Part shown: piece after piece, positions 1-6,403 of the stretch
Numbering within the stretch: position 1 is the first letter of the stretch
Layout: every line of letters begins with the position of its first letter
Origin: DASRPD01 sp035646535
Lineage (GTDB): Bacteria; Actinomycetota; Acidimicrobiia; IMCC26256; JANYLB01
Assembly (NCBI GenBank): GCA_035646535.1
Contig: DASRPD010000091.1
Location: forward strand, 1-19,762
Reading direction: 5' to 3'
DNA length: 19,762 bases
Notes under the pieces: model-generated
What the model saw: the letters and a program-made list of their open reading frames with translations, nothing else
Told to the model about the DNA's origin: nothing
Databases searched by the model: none
Program-made: the position numbers and the translations under genes

Positions 1-1044
1 CTCGACGACACCGACCGGGCCCTGCTCAACGCCGTGCAGTGGGAGTTCCCCCTCGAAGCCCGGCCGTTCGCCGCGCTGGCCACACGCCTCGAGACGACCG
101 AGCCCGACGTGATCGAGCGGCTCGAGCGGCTCAAACAAGCCGGCGTGCTCCGACAGCTCTCAGCCATCTTCGACACGCGCGCTCTCGGCTACAGCTCGGC
201 GCTCGTGGCCGCCAAGATCCGCCCGGACGGCATCGACGAGGCGGCCGCGCACATCAGCGCCCACCCCGGAGTCAGTCACAACTACAAGCGCAACCACGAC
301 TACAACCTCTGGTACACGCTCGCGGTCCCGCCCGGGGAGGACATCGACGAACACCTCGACGTGCTCCACCGCGAGTCGGGATCGACCGTGACCCGCAAGC
401 TCCCGACGCTCACGCTCTACAAGATCGGCGTGAAGCTCGACATGACCGGCGCGACGGGCGCGGACGCCAAGGTCGCCGTCGCGACCAACGAGCAACCCGA
501 ACGCCACCCCGACATGTCAGCTCCCGAGCTGAGCGAGCTCGAGGTCCGGGCGATCGGCGCGCTCCAAGACGACCTCCCGCTCATCGCGGCTCCGTTCGCC
601 GCGCTCGGTGACCGACTCGGTACGAGCGGCGAGACGGTGCTGGATCTGCTCACCCGGTTCTCCGACCGCAGGCTCATGCGGCGCTTCGCCGCGGTGATGA
701 ACCACCGCAGCGCGGGGTTCAAGGCCAACGCGATGGGCGTGTGGGCGGTCCCCGAAGCCGACCTCGCCGAGATCGGCTTGCAGATGGCGGGCTTCGCCGC
801 GGTGAGCCACTGCTACCGGCGACCGACCTATGACGACTGGCCCTACTCGGTCTTCACGATGGTCCACGGCCGCAACGCCCGCGAGTGTGAAGCCACGATC
901 GCGGCGATCCGCGACGAGACCGGCATCGAGACCTACGAGCTGCTGTGGTCGGTGAAGGAGTACAAGAAGACCCGCGTGCGCTACTTCACACCCGACTGGG
1001 ACGAGTGGCGCATCCAGCACCTGGCCGCGACACACGCCTCGTAG
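1..1044 (+). CDS. Fused siroheme decarboxylase, AhbA/AhbB (NirD/NirL)-like, 5' partial
   Basis: The frame is open from base 1 (LDDTDRALLN...), so the true start lies upstream of the window; 347 residues are visible. Two Lrp/AsnC-like units follow each other. Unit 1 (about residues 1-148) has a winged helix and then a ligand-binding domain with GVSHNYKRNHDYNLWYT. Unit 2 (about 175-330) has VSHCYRRPTYDDWPYSVFTMVH. The His/Tyr/Arg-rich motif before 'YNLW' or 'DWPYS' is typical of siroheme decarboxylases AhbA/AhbB and NirD/L, which convert siroheme to didecarboxysiroheme for heme d1 or alternative heme synthesis. In many organisms the two halves are separate proteins; here they are one chain. An ordinary Lrp regulator would not be a tandem pair with these motifs. 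The pathway (heme d1 or Ahb heme) cannot be decided without upstream genes. The gene converges on the next one. Confidence 0.82.
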   Translation, partial: LDDTDRALLNAVQWEFPLEARPFAALATRLETTEPDVIERLERLKQAGVLRQLSAIFDTRALGYSSALVAAKIRPDGIDEAAAHISAHPGVSHNYKRNHDYNLWYTLAVPPGEDIDEHLDVLHRESGSTVTRKLPTLTLYKIGVKLDMTGATGADAKVAVATNEQPERHPDMSAPELSELEVRAIGALQDDLPLIAAPFAALGDRLGTSGETVLDLLTRFSDRRLMRRFAAVMNHRSAGFKANAMGVWAVPEADLAEIGLQMAGFAAVSHCYRRPTYDDWPYSVFTMVHGRNARECEATIAAIRDETGIETYELLWSVKEYKKTRVRYFTPDWDEWRIQHLAATHAS

Positions 1045-1107
1045 CCCGCGCCGGTCAGGAGGCGCCCGCTCGACGCCCGCCTTCGTCGCCTCGGCGACTG
1101 GCATCGG

Positions 1108-2157
1108 TCACTTGCCTCCGGCGTGTGATCGCGATCGGCGAACCAGGATCGCACCGCCGGCGGCGGCGCCGGCGAGGCCGGCGACCACACCTGCGGCGAT
1201 TGCCGCCCGACCCTTCGGGAACGGCTTCGTGAGCGCGGCGACGGTCTCGATGAGCGTCTCCTCGTTCGTGTGGGTGGGTCGCCATCCGGCGGCGCGCAAC
1301 CGATCGTTGGCGATGACCCACGAATACGTCAGGTAGGGCAGCGCCTCGGCGGGCACGTCACCGAAGCCGATCGACCACAGGCGGGCCAGCGCGCGAGCAA
1401 GCATCTCGGCGGGAACCGCCGCCGGTCGGCGGCGTCGCAACGCGGCGGCGTCACCGGCGTCCAGCCATCCGTCGGCCGCGACGTTGTACGGACCGGGGAG
1501 ATCGTGCTCCGCGGCGAGCATGATCGCGTCGGCGACATCGTCGGCGTGCACCGTCTGCACCGGGGGCGCGGCACCCCGCACGCTGATCGCGGGGCGTCCG
1601 GCCAGGAGACGAGCCCACAGGTGCGCTGCACCGCGACCGAGCACAGGGGCAGCCCGCAACGTCGTCACCACGACCTCGGAATGCTCCACCTGCCAATCGG
1701 TGAGGAGCCGTTCGACCTCGGCCCCCTGCACCGCGGGGCCGAATCCCGGGTTCGGGCGCAGGGGCGCGGCCTCGGTCAGGGGGACCGGGTTGTTCGCCCA
1801 GGCTCCGTAGACCGCCGCGGTCGAGACCCGGACGATCTTGCGCACACCCACCTCGCGGGCGGCGTCGAGGACCCGGCGGGTCCCTTCGACGTTGACCCGA
1901 GATTCCTGGGAGTCGTCGGGCATCGGGTCGACGATCGCGGCCAGGTGCACGAGCACCTCGACGCCCGCGAGCAACTCCGCGAGCGGGGCCGTGACGATGT
2001 CGACCCGGTGCATCTCGAGACGGTCGGTGTGGCGTTCCGGATCGCGCAGGTCCAGCCCGACAATCCGATCGACGCCCGGAGACGCGTCCAAGCGCAGCAG
2101 GACGCGTTGGCCGAGCAACCCTGAGATCCCGGTGACGGCAACATTGGTCACGTCCAT
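1108..2157 (-). CDS. NAD-dependent epimerase/dehydratase-like SDR with C-terminal membrane segment
   Basis: An extended-SDR protein of 349 residues. The ATG at 2157 (MDVTNVAVTG) is chosen because the Rossmann motif TGISGLLG follows at once; the longer frame reaching 2238 would add an atypical basic leader and run into the divergent integrase gene. Visible features are the NAD-binding TGxxGxxG, a VHLAAIVDP strand, VNVEGTRRVLDAA and VRVSTAAVYGAW. The usual catalytic YxxxK is not evident: where it is expected, before AEVERLL, the sequence reads FGPAVQG, so Tyr and Lys both seem replaced. The C-terminus holds an Ala/Gly-rich hydrophobic stretch (AAIAAGVVAGLAGAAAGG) followed by RRSR, which looks like a membrane anchor with a basic tail. 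The substrate is unknown; sugar-nucleotide or steroid-like substrates are possible, and a non-catalytic role cannot be excluded. Confidence 0.8.
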   Translation of the reverse strand: MDVTNVAVTGISGLLGQRVLLRLDASPGVDRIVGLDLRDPERHTDRLEMHRVDIVTAPLAELLAGVEVLVHLAAIVDPMPDDSQESRVNVEGTRRVLDAAREVGVRKIVRVSTAAVYGAWANNPVPLTEAAPLRPNPGFGPAVQGAEVERLLTDWQVEHSEVVVTTLRAAPVLGRGAAHLWARLLAGRPAISVRGAAPPVQTVHADDVADAIMLAAEHDLPGPYNVAADGWLDAGDAAALRRRRPAAVPAEMLARALARLWSIGFGDVPAEALPYLTYSWVIANDRLRAAGWRPTHTNEETLIETVAALTKPFPKGRAAIAAGVVAGLAGAAAGGAILVRRSRSHAGGK

Positions 2158-2160
2158 ACA

Positions 2161-2189
2161 TTGACCGCGCCAGCCACGCGGCGTAAAGC
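2161..2189 (+). promoter_or_regulatory. Possible promoter of the integrase gene
   Basis: TTGACC at 2161-2166, a 17-nt spacer, then TAAAGC at 2184-2189, about 30 nt upstream of the integrase ATG. The -35 is good and the -10 is imperfect. The -10 lies inside the first of two direct repeats, so a repeat-binding protein would be placed to repress it. Confidence 0.3.
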
Positions 2190-2208
2190 CGATCCGACGT
2201 AAAGCCGA
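2182..2208. repeat. 11-bp direct repeat pair upstream of the integrase
   Basis: CGTAAAGCCGA occurs at 2182-2192 and again at 2198-2208, 16 bp start to start, in the 62-nt gap between the divergent SDR gene and the integrase. Direct repeats beside an integrase gene are often arm-type recombinase sites or an operator. Only the repeat itself is seen; the role is inferred. Confidence 0.55.
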
Positions 2209-2219
2209 CCTACCCGACC

Positions 2220-3128
2220 ATGACCACCCAAGAGACACTTGACCGGCAGATCATCACCTACCTCGCAGAACGCCTCGCCCGCGGCGAGTTCCAACCGACG
2301 ACCGCACGGAACAACCGCTACATCCTCACCGGGTTCTCCGAATCCTTCGGCGCGCGGCCGCTCAACCAGCTCGGCGTTCGTGTCGTCGAACGATGGCTCG
2401 CGACCATCGGGCACTTGAAACCAGCCACGAGACTGACCCGGTGGTCGACCGTCCGCCAGTTCGTGCTGTGGCTCCATCGACGTGGCCAGATCACCGCAGA
2501 TCCGTTCCCGTTGATGCGCGCTCCGAAACGCCCCCGGTCCGTCCCCCGCGACCTGGCCGCCGGCCAGGTCGCCCGCTCGCTCAACTGCCCTGACGTGCGC
2601 CTCCATGCGATCATGGTCGTGATGGTCGAGCTCGGCCTGCGCTGCTGCGAGATCGCCCGGCTGGAGATCGGCGACGACGACCAGACCAAGCAGACAATGT
2701 TGATCGTCGGGAAGGGCGGTCACGAACGCGAGTTGCCGGTCACCATGTCGGCCCGCCGCGCCATCACCGCGTACTTCAAGTCGGAGCCCCCCGCTGGCGC
2801 CGGCCCACTGTTCCGGTCCCGCCGCGAGCCCGGCTCCCCGTCGAGCGCGAAGACGATCAGCCTCTACGTGCGTCTGTGGATGGCTGAGGCTGGGGTGAAG
2901 GTCGCCCCGTGGGATGGGATCTCGGCGCACGCATTCCGTCACACCGCGGCGTCGGACGTGTTGGACCGATGCCCGGATCTGCGGGTGGTGAGCGAGATGC
3001 TCGGCCATCTCCACCTGTCGACCACGGCGATCTACTTGCGTCGGGCGGGACTGGAGAAGATGCGCGAGGCGATGGAAGGTCGCTCGTACGGCGGCGTCAG
3101 CACATTCGAAGGGGAGGACGCAGCCTGA
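2220..3128 (+). CDS. Tyrosine recombinase / phage-type integrase (XerC/D-like)
   Basis: 302 residues with an intact architecture. The N-terminal SAM-like core-binding domain spans about residues 5-95 and the C-terminal catalytic domain about 110-285. All catalytic positions can be read: Arg in GLRCCEIARL (about 141), Lys in VGKGGHERELP (about 165), HxxR in SAHAFRHTAAS (about 237-240), His in EMLGHLHLS (about 263) and the Tyr nucleophile in TTAIYLRR (about 272). The length is typical of XerC/D-like recombinases and small integrases. It is divergent from the SDR gene and is followed by an inverted repeat and two lipoprotein genes. Base composition is close to that of its neighbours, so a recent arrival is not obvious. 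It is probably a mobile-element integrase rather than housekeeping XerC/D, because it sits beside accessory genes and repeats, but no element boundary could be fixed. Confidence 0.9.
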   Translation: MTTQETLDRQIITYLAERLARGEFQPTTARNNRYILTGFSESFGARPLNQLGVRVVERWLATIGHLKPATRLTRWSTVRQFVLWLHRRGQITADPFPLMRAPKRPRSVPRDLAAGQVARSLNCPDVRLHAIMVVMVELGLRCCEIARLEIGDDDQTKQTMLIVGKGGHERELPVTMSARRAITAYFKSEPPAGAGPLFRSRREPGSPSSAKTISLYVRLWMAEAGVKVAPWDGISAHAFRHTAASDVLDRCPDLRVVSEMLGHLHLSTTAIYLRRAGLEKMREAMEGRSYGGVSTFEGEDAA

Positions 3129-3145
3129 GCCATCTAGACCCCACT

Positions 3146-3174
3146 GTCAGGGCCGGTAGCGTCCCGCCCCTGAC
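3146..3174. repeat. Inverted repeat downstream of the integrase (7-bp arms)
   Basis: GTCAGGG at 3146-3152 and CCCTGAC at 3168-3174 are perfect reverse complements separated by 15 nt. The repeat starts 17 nt after the integrase stop. No T-tract follows, so it is a weak candidate for an intrinsic terminator; a recombinase core site is another option. Confidence 0.4.
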
Positions 3175-3186
3175 CTTGGGGGGCGC

Positions 3187-3735
3187 GTGGGGAAACTGCT
3201 GGCCGTGATCGCCATCGGTGGACTCACACTCGTTGGCTGCTCCAGCAACGATGAGGCGCGTCTCGCTGAGGATCAGCCCGACCCACCTTCGAGCACGAGT
3301 GGTTCGACCACGAGCACGACGACCAGTGGCGGAGTCAAGACGTTCACTGTTGGTGAGCGGGTCGAGACGCCTCACGGCAACGAGATCATCGTCTACAGCT
3401 ACGAGCAGCCGTCACCGCCAGGAGAGTTCCTCGAGCCAGAGCCGGGTTTCGAGTACGGGGTCATCGACGTTGAAGCCTGCGCGATGTCCGAACCCTCAGA
3501 TCCAAGCGGGGTCGTCGCCACGATGGACCCCTCCGAGTACGTGCTCGAAATGCCCGACAACACTCGGCTCACTGCATCCTTCGGCGCAGCAGCCGAACCC
3601 TCGCTGGAGTTCACCGACGTGTACCAGGGGGATTGCGTCCGGGGCTTCGTCGCTTACGACGTCCCGGTGGGTCAGCGCCCGGTAGCTGTACGTGACACCA
3701 ATGCCACCCCGCCCCTCCGCTGGACGGTCCCGTAG
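3187..3735 (+). CDS. Secreted lipoprotein with DUF4352-like beta domain
   Basis: 182 residues from a GTG start. A short signal peptide (GKLLAVIAIGGLTLVGC) ends in the lipobox LVGC, so the mature protein should be lipid-anchored at Cys-18 on the outer face of the membrane. A Ser/Thr/Gly-rich linker (about 30-50) leads to a single domain beginning KTFTVGERVETPHGNEIIV. It continues with a pattern of alternating strands and two Cys residues, and resembles the immunoglobulin-like DUF4352 family seen in Gram-positive lipoproteins. This family match is by eye only. The next lipoprotein begins 5 nt after the stop, so the two are probably co-transcribed. The function is unknown; proteins of this kind are often solute-binding or cell-surface factors. 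Confidence 0.72.
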   Translation: MGKLLAVIAIGGLTLVGCSSNDEARLAEDQPDPPSSTSGSTTSTTTSGGVKTFTVGERVETPHGNEIIVYSYEQPSPPGEFLEPEPGFEYGVIDVEACAMSEPSDPSGVVATMDPSEYVLEMPDNTRLTASFGAAAEPSLEFTDVYQGDCVRGFVAYDVPVGQRPVAVRDTNATPPLRWTVP

Positions 3736-3740
3736 ACGTC

Positions 3741-4304
3741 ATGCTTGCCGGAGTACGAAGAGCGAGTCGCGTCGCGGCACTCGCGATCTGTGGCCTTGCG
3801 GTGATCGGGTGCTCGAGCGCCGACCAATCGAACAAGGCGCCAACCTCGACGACCGTGAGCCCGACCACCACGGGGCCAACCGAGCCCGCCACGGGCGCAA
3901 CCGACGACGATCTCGAAGCCGCGGTGCGTGGCTACTCCGACGCGTTCCTCGCCGGCGACCCTGATACGGCCTACGAAATGTTCTCGGCACGATGTCGAGA
4001 CCGCGTCAGCAGCGCTGAGCTCAGCGACGTGGTCACGGCCGGTGCGGCCCTATACGGCGACGCCGAGATCACAAGTTACGACGCGGAAGTGTCCGACAAC
4101 TTCGCCCGGGTGACCTACCGATTCACCGACAGTGAGGTCGAACAAGCAGGAGCGTGCGGCTGGGTGGCCCGACCGCCGAACCGGAAGGGCTACATACCCC
4201 TACGGTGCGGCTGCGGGAAGCACATGTTGTGGCTCCACAAGACGCCCTCGGACCCCAACTACTTCTCCAACAAGATCCGTTACATCCAGCGGGTCTGTTG
4301 TTGA
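3741..4304 (+). CDS. Lipoprotein with NTF2-like/DUF4878-like domain and unusual Cys-rich C-terminal tail
   Basis: 187 residues. The signal peptide ends in the lipobox LAVIGC (Cys about 24), followed by a Thr/Pro-rich linker to about residue 53. The sequence DDLEAAVRGYSDAFLAGDPDTAYEMF and on to VTYRFTDSEVEQ (about 54-133) has the layout of NTF2-like lipoprotein domains in actinobacteria. Those I recall end soon after this point with a short Trp-containing strand. Here the reading frame continues for about 50 residues into a segment with RCGCGKHMLWLHKTPS and KIRYIQRVCC. Third codon positions stay strongly G/C, so this tail is really coding rather than read-through. I do not recognise it. It could be a fusion created by deletion, or a metal-binding tail (C-x-C, His, terminal CC). 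It lies in an operon with the preceding lipoprotein. Confidence 0.68.
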   Translation: MLAGVRRASRVAALAICGLAVIGCSSADQSNKAPTSTTVSPTTTGPTEPATGATDDDLEAAVRGYSDAFLAGDPDTAYEMFSARCRDRVSSAELSDVVTAGAALYGDAEITSYDAEVSDNFARVTYRFTDSEVEQAGACGWVARPPNRKGYIPLRCGCGKHMLWLHKTPSDPNYFSNKIRYIQRVCC

Positions 4305-4458
4305 CCATGACGGTTGGAGCGTTGCGGGGACCACTACCGTTGGCCGTAGGATGCGGCTCCGGCTGAGGGTGCCCGGGTATCGGCATCCTCTCACCAGTAC
4401 GCTTCAGACGACGTCGGGAACCGCCGATAGAGGTGGAGCCGACCGAGGGGAGCAACCA

Positions 4459-4813
4459 GTGAAGTTCGCCGTCGGAATCGAAGGCACGTTGACGGTCACG
4501 GGCCACGAGGCAGACGAGATCAACAGGGACTTCCTCGCTGAGCATCTCGACCAGGTCATGGAAGAACTGCTCGACCTCGATGCGCGAGATGCGACCATCG
4601 ACCTCGACCTCACTGACGGGGCCGAGGTGCGTATCAGCATCGTGGTCGACGCTGCGAACCCCGTCGACGCGGTCAACAACGCGCGCGACCATGCGTTCGG
4701 CGATCCACGCCGCGGGTGGCGCAACTCCCGACTGGGACGGCCCGATCGAAGAACCCTGGGGCATCCAGTTGCACGGCATTCACGCCGGGCGGTCGGAGTT
4801 GGCTGAGGCGTAA
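4459..4813 (+). CDS. Small conserved-type hypothetical protein, interrupted by a +1 frameshift
   Basis: The gene starts at GTG 4459 behind a GAGGGG ribosome-binding site and reads VKFAVGIEGTLTVTGHEAD... in one frame. From about 4690 the protein-like reading moves to the next frame (MRSAIHAAGGATPDWDGP...ELAEA, stop at 4813). In that frame third positions stay G/C-rich, while the original frame degenerates to Arg-rich sequence and stops at 4806. The two parts join into a plausible protein of about 117 residues, alpha/beta in character, ending IHAGRSELAEA. It resembles short actinobacterial proteins of unknown function with a 'RSAIHAAGG.TP.W' motif (from memory, not searched). The extra base lies around GCGCGCGACCATGCG (4681-4695). 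It may be a real mutation, a sequencing indel or, less likely, recoding. I know no function. Confidence 0.6.
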
Positions 4814-4831
4814 CCGGATCAGCCGATTCCA

Positions 4832-4837
4832 TAGACT
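4832..4837 (+). promoter_or_regulatory. -10 element of the DUF2342 gene (leaderless)
   Basis: TAGACT ends 6 nt before the GTG at 4844. With initiation about 6-7 nt downstream of a -10, the transcript would begin at or next to the start codon. No clear -35 is present. Confidence 0.45.
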
Positions 4838-4843
4838 GACCTC

Positions 4844-6130
4844 GTGAGCGACGACCCTCAATTCGGAGATCCCTCCGAGCACGATCCCTCCGGGTCGGAC
4901 CCGTTCGGTCTCGGCGCCGGACACGGGCCCGGCGGCTTCGACATGTCGAAGATCGACCTCAACGAGGTCATGCGGATGCTCCAGTCGGACGGCCCGGTGA
5001 ACTGGGAGCTGGCGCGGCGCACCGCGCTCCCCGCGGCCCTCGACGGCGAGCCGGCCGATCCCGCGGTCTCGCCCGAGGACCATTCCCAGCTCGCCGAGCT
5101 CGTGCGGGCGGCCCAGACCCTCGTCGTCGCCGAGACCGGACTCACCGCCACGTTCGGTGCCCCACTGCGCACCATCGGGCGAACGGAGTGGGCCGAGCTG
5201 CATCTCGAGGCGCTCGCGCCCGTGCTCGAGGCCCTGGCCAAGCGATTTCGTGAGGCCATCGTCGCCGAAGCCGCGGCCGAGGACGACGAGAGCGAGCCCA
5301 GCCCGCCCGAAGCGGACGCGGCCGGTCTGTTCGGGATGCCGATGGGCGCAGGCGCGATGTCCGGGCTGGCGGCCATGTTGGCGCCCGTGCTGCTCGGCGT
5401 ACAGGCGGGCTCGATGGTCGGCTATCTCGCGCGCCACGCGCTCGGCCGGTATGACCTCCCACTGCCGACGTCGGACCCGCCGAACCTGTGCTTCGTCGTC
5501 GCCAACCTCGATCGGTTCGAGGCGGCCTGGTCGCTGTCGCGTGAGGACTTGCGCTTCGTCGTCGCGCTCCACGAGGTCGTGCGCGCAGCCGAGCGGTCCG
5601 TGCCCTGGCTCCAACCGAGGCTCGTCGCGCTCGCCGTCGAGTACGTCTCGGCCTACGAGCTCGACGCCGGCGCGCTCGAGTCACAGCTCGGCGGGTTCGA
5701 CCCGACCGATCCTGCGTCCATGTCCGGGATCGCCGAGCACCCCGAGGCCCTCCTCGGCGCCATGCGGTCACCCGCGCAACTCGAGACGCTCGGTCGTATC
5801 CAGGCGGTGACGGCCGTGCTCGAGGGCTACGCCGAGCTCGTGGTCGAGGGCATCGGCGAACGCCTCGTCGGTTCCTACCGCCAGGTCCACGAAGCGCTCC
5901 GGCGCCACCGGGTCGAGCGCGGCGAAGCCGGCCGTTTCATCGAGGGTCTCCTGGGGGTGGCGCTCGACCGATCGCACTACGAGCAGGGCCAGGCGTTCTG
6001 TCGTGGTGTCGTCGAGCGCGCCGGCCTCGATGGTCTGAGCCGCATTTGGGAGCACGAATCCCGCCTCCCCACCCCGGCGGAGCTCGACGCGCCCGGCCTC
6101 TGGCTCGCCCGTATCGACCTGCCGGAGTGA
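4844..6130 (+). CDS. DUF2342 / TIGR03624-like zincin-fold protein with degenerate HExxH
   Basis: 428 residues from GTG 4844; the start is supported by a -10 hexamer 6 nt upstream. An acidic, Gly/Pro-rich N-terminus (1-35) precedes a conserved-looking body with MRMLQSDGPVNWELARRTA, a Gly/Met/Ala-rich helix pair (about 163-198, LFGMPMGAGAMSGLAAML) and GYLARHALGRYDLPLP. These mark the actinobacterial DUF2342 family, which is annotated as zinc metalloprotease-like and, for TIGR03624, as associated with coenzyme F420 biosynthesis genes. The expected metal motif HEVxH reads ALHEVVRAAERSVPWL, so the second His (about 247) is Arg. The downstream EG(H/Y) motif is present as LEGYAELVV (about 326-334). 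If the family's zinc assignment holds, this copy may bind no zinc or do so differently. It is predicted to be cytoplasmic; the substrate is unknown. Confidence 0.82.
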   Translation: MSDDPQFGDPSEHDPSGSDPFGLGAGHGPGGFDMSKIDLNEVMRMLQSDGPVNWELARRTALPAALDGEPADPAVSPEDHSQLAELVRAAQTLVVAETGLTATFGAPLRTIGRTEWAELHLEALAPVLEALAKRFREAIVAEAAAEDDESEPSPPEADAAGLFGMPMGAGAMSGLAAMLAPVLLGVQAGSMVGYLARHALGRYDLPLPTSDPPNLCFVVANLDRFEAAWSLSREDLRFVVALHEVVRAAERSVPWLQPRLVALAVEYVSAYELDAGALESQLGGFDPTDPASMSGIAEHPEALLGAMRSPAQLETLGRIQAVTAVLEGYAELVVEGIGERLVGSYRQVHEALRRHRVERGEAGRFIEGLLGVALDRSHYEQGQAFCRGVVERAGLDGLSRIWEHESRLPTPAELDAPGLWLARIDLPE

Positions 6131-6215
6131 CGAGGCGATGAAGCCGTGGCCACGCGACCGCGAACGCTCTGTGAACCCCGGAGTGAACCGCGTCGCGCAT
6201 CCAGACACCGTCGGG

Positions 6216-6221
6216 TACACT
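6216..6221 (+). promoter_or_regulatory. -10 element for the attenuator leader transcript
   Basis: TACACT lies 9 nt before the leader peptide ATG at 6231, which would place the transcript start 2-4 nt upstream of that ATG. No convincing -35 is seen. Confidence 0.4.
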
Positions 6222-6230
6222 GAAGCCATC

Positions 6231-6317
6231 ATGTGTGACCGCTGCGGATCCCTTTCCGCGTTCGGCTGGTACTTCGGCCCCGGGACGTCCCCGGGGGCCG
6301 GGTCCTGTCGTCCATAG
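6231..6317 (+). CDS. Aromatic leader peptide of a DAHP synthase attenuator
   Basis: A 28-codon ORF, too short for standard gene callers, starts at ATG 6231 just behind a -10 element. It reads MCDRCGSLSAFGWYFG and then a Gly/Pro-rich tail to TAG at 6315-6317. Codons 11-15 (6261-6275) are Phe-Gly-Trp-Tyr-Phe, so all three aromatic amino acids fall within five codons. The codons sit directly before the first arm of a hairpin (6276-6299), and a downstream terminator (6348-6372) precedes the aroF-type gene. This is the arrangement expected for ribosome-mediated attenuation, in which stalling at starved aromatic codons frees the antiterminator. C. glutamicum aroF is known to have a Phe-rich leader (aroR); the present peptide is of a different composition. 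Confidence 0.78.
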   Translation: MCDRCGSLSAFGWYFGPGTSPGAGSCRP

Positions 6318-6372
6318 CGGCGCACGAAGACCTACCCCAGGGAGACGCCCCGGCCGCAAGGCCGGGGTTTTT
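6276..6372 (+). promoter_or_regulatory. Transcription attenuator: competing hairpins
   Basis: Four segments are visible. Segment 1 is GGCCCC (6276-6281). Segment 2 is GGGGCCGGG (6294-6302). Segment 3 is CCCCGGCC (6348-6355). Segment 4 is GGCCGGGG (6360-6367). Segments 1 and 2 pair through GGCCCC/GGGGCC. Segments 2 and 3 pair through GGCCGGG (6296-6302) and CCCGGCC (6349-6355), seven G-C pairs. Segments 3 and 4 form the terminator. Pairs 1:2 and 2:3 share bases 6296-6299 and so exclude each other, and 2:3 excludes 3:4. A ribosome held at codons 11-15 of the leader would cover segment 1, favour 2:3 and allow read-through. Pairings were found by hand, not by an energy calculation. Confidence 0.72.
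6348..6372 (+). terminator. Intrinsic terminator upstream of the aroF-type gene
   Basis: CCCCGGCC (6348-6355), loop GCAA, GGCCGGGG (6360-6367), then TTTTT (6368-6372): a perfect 8-bp G/C stem with a GNRA-type tetraloop and a U-tract. It lies 31 nt before the start codon of the DAHP synthase gene rather than after a gene, which is what an attenuator requires. Confidence 0.88.
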
Positions 6373-6403
6373 CGCGTTTCGAGCCAACTCGGAGGTCATC
6401 TCG

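Noticed and set aside
1085..1098. GTCGC-CTCG-GCGAC hairpin between convergent genes
   Set aside because: Only a 5-bp stem with no T-tract; such palindromes are common by chance at this GC content.
2158..2238. N-terminal extension of the SDR gene to 2238
   Set aside because: It would overlap the integrase start and the repeat pair, and adds a basic leader not expected before the Rossmann motif.
4132..4458. Upstream extension of the small protein gene to 4132
   Set aside because: It overlaps the lipoprotein tail in another frame and reads as Arg/Thr-rich nonsense; GTG 4459 has a ribosome-binding site. The 154-nt gap 4305-4458 otherwise shows nothing.
6171..6189. GTGAACC repeated twice, 12 bp apart, resembling a reverse-oriented PHO box
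   Set aside because: Spacing is 12 rather than 11, and no minus-strand gene starts to the left; any effect on the attenuator promoter would be speculative.
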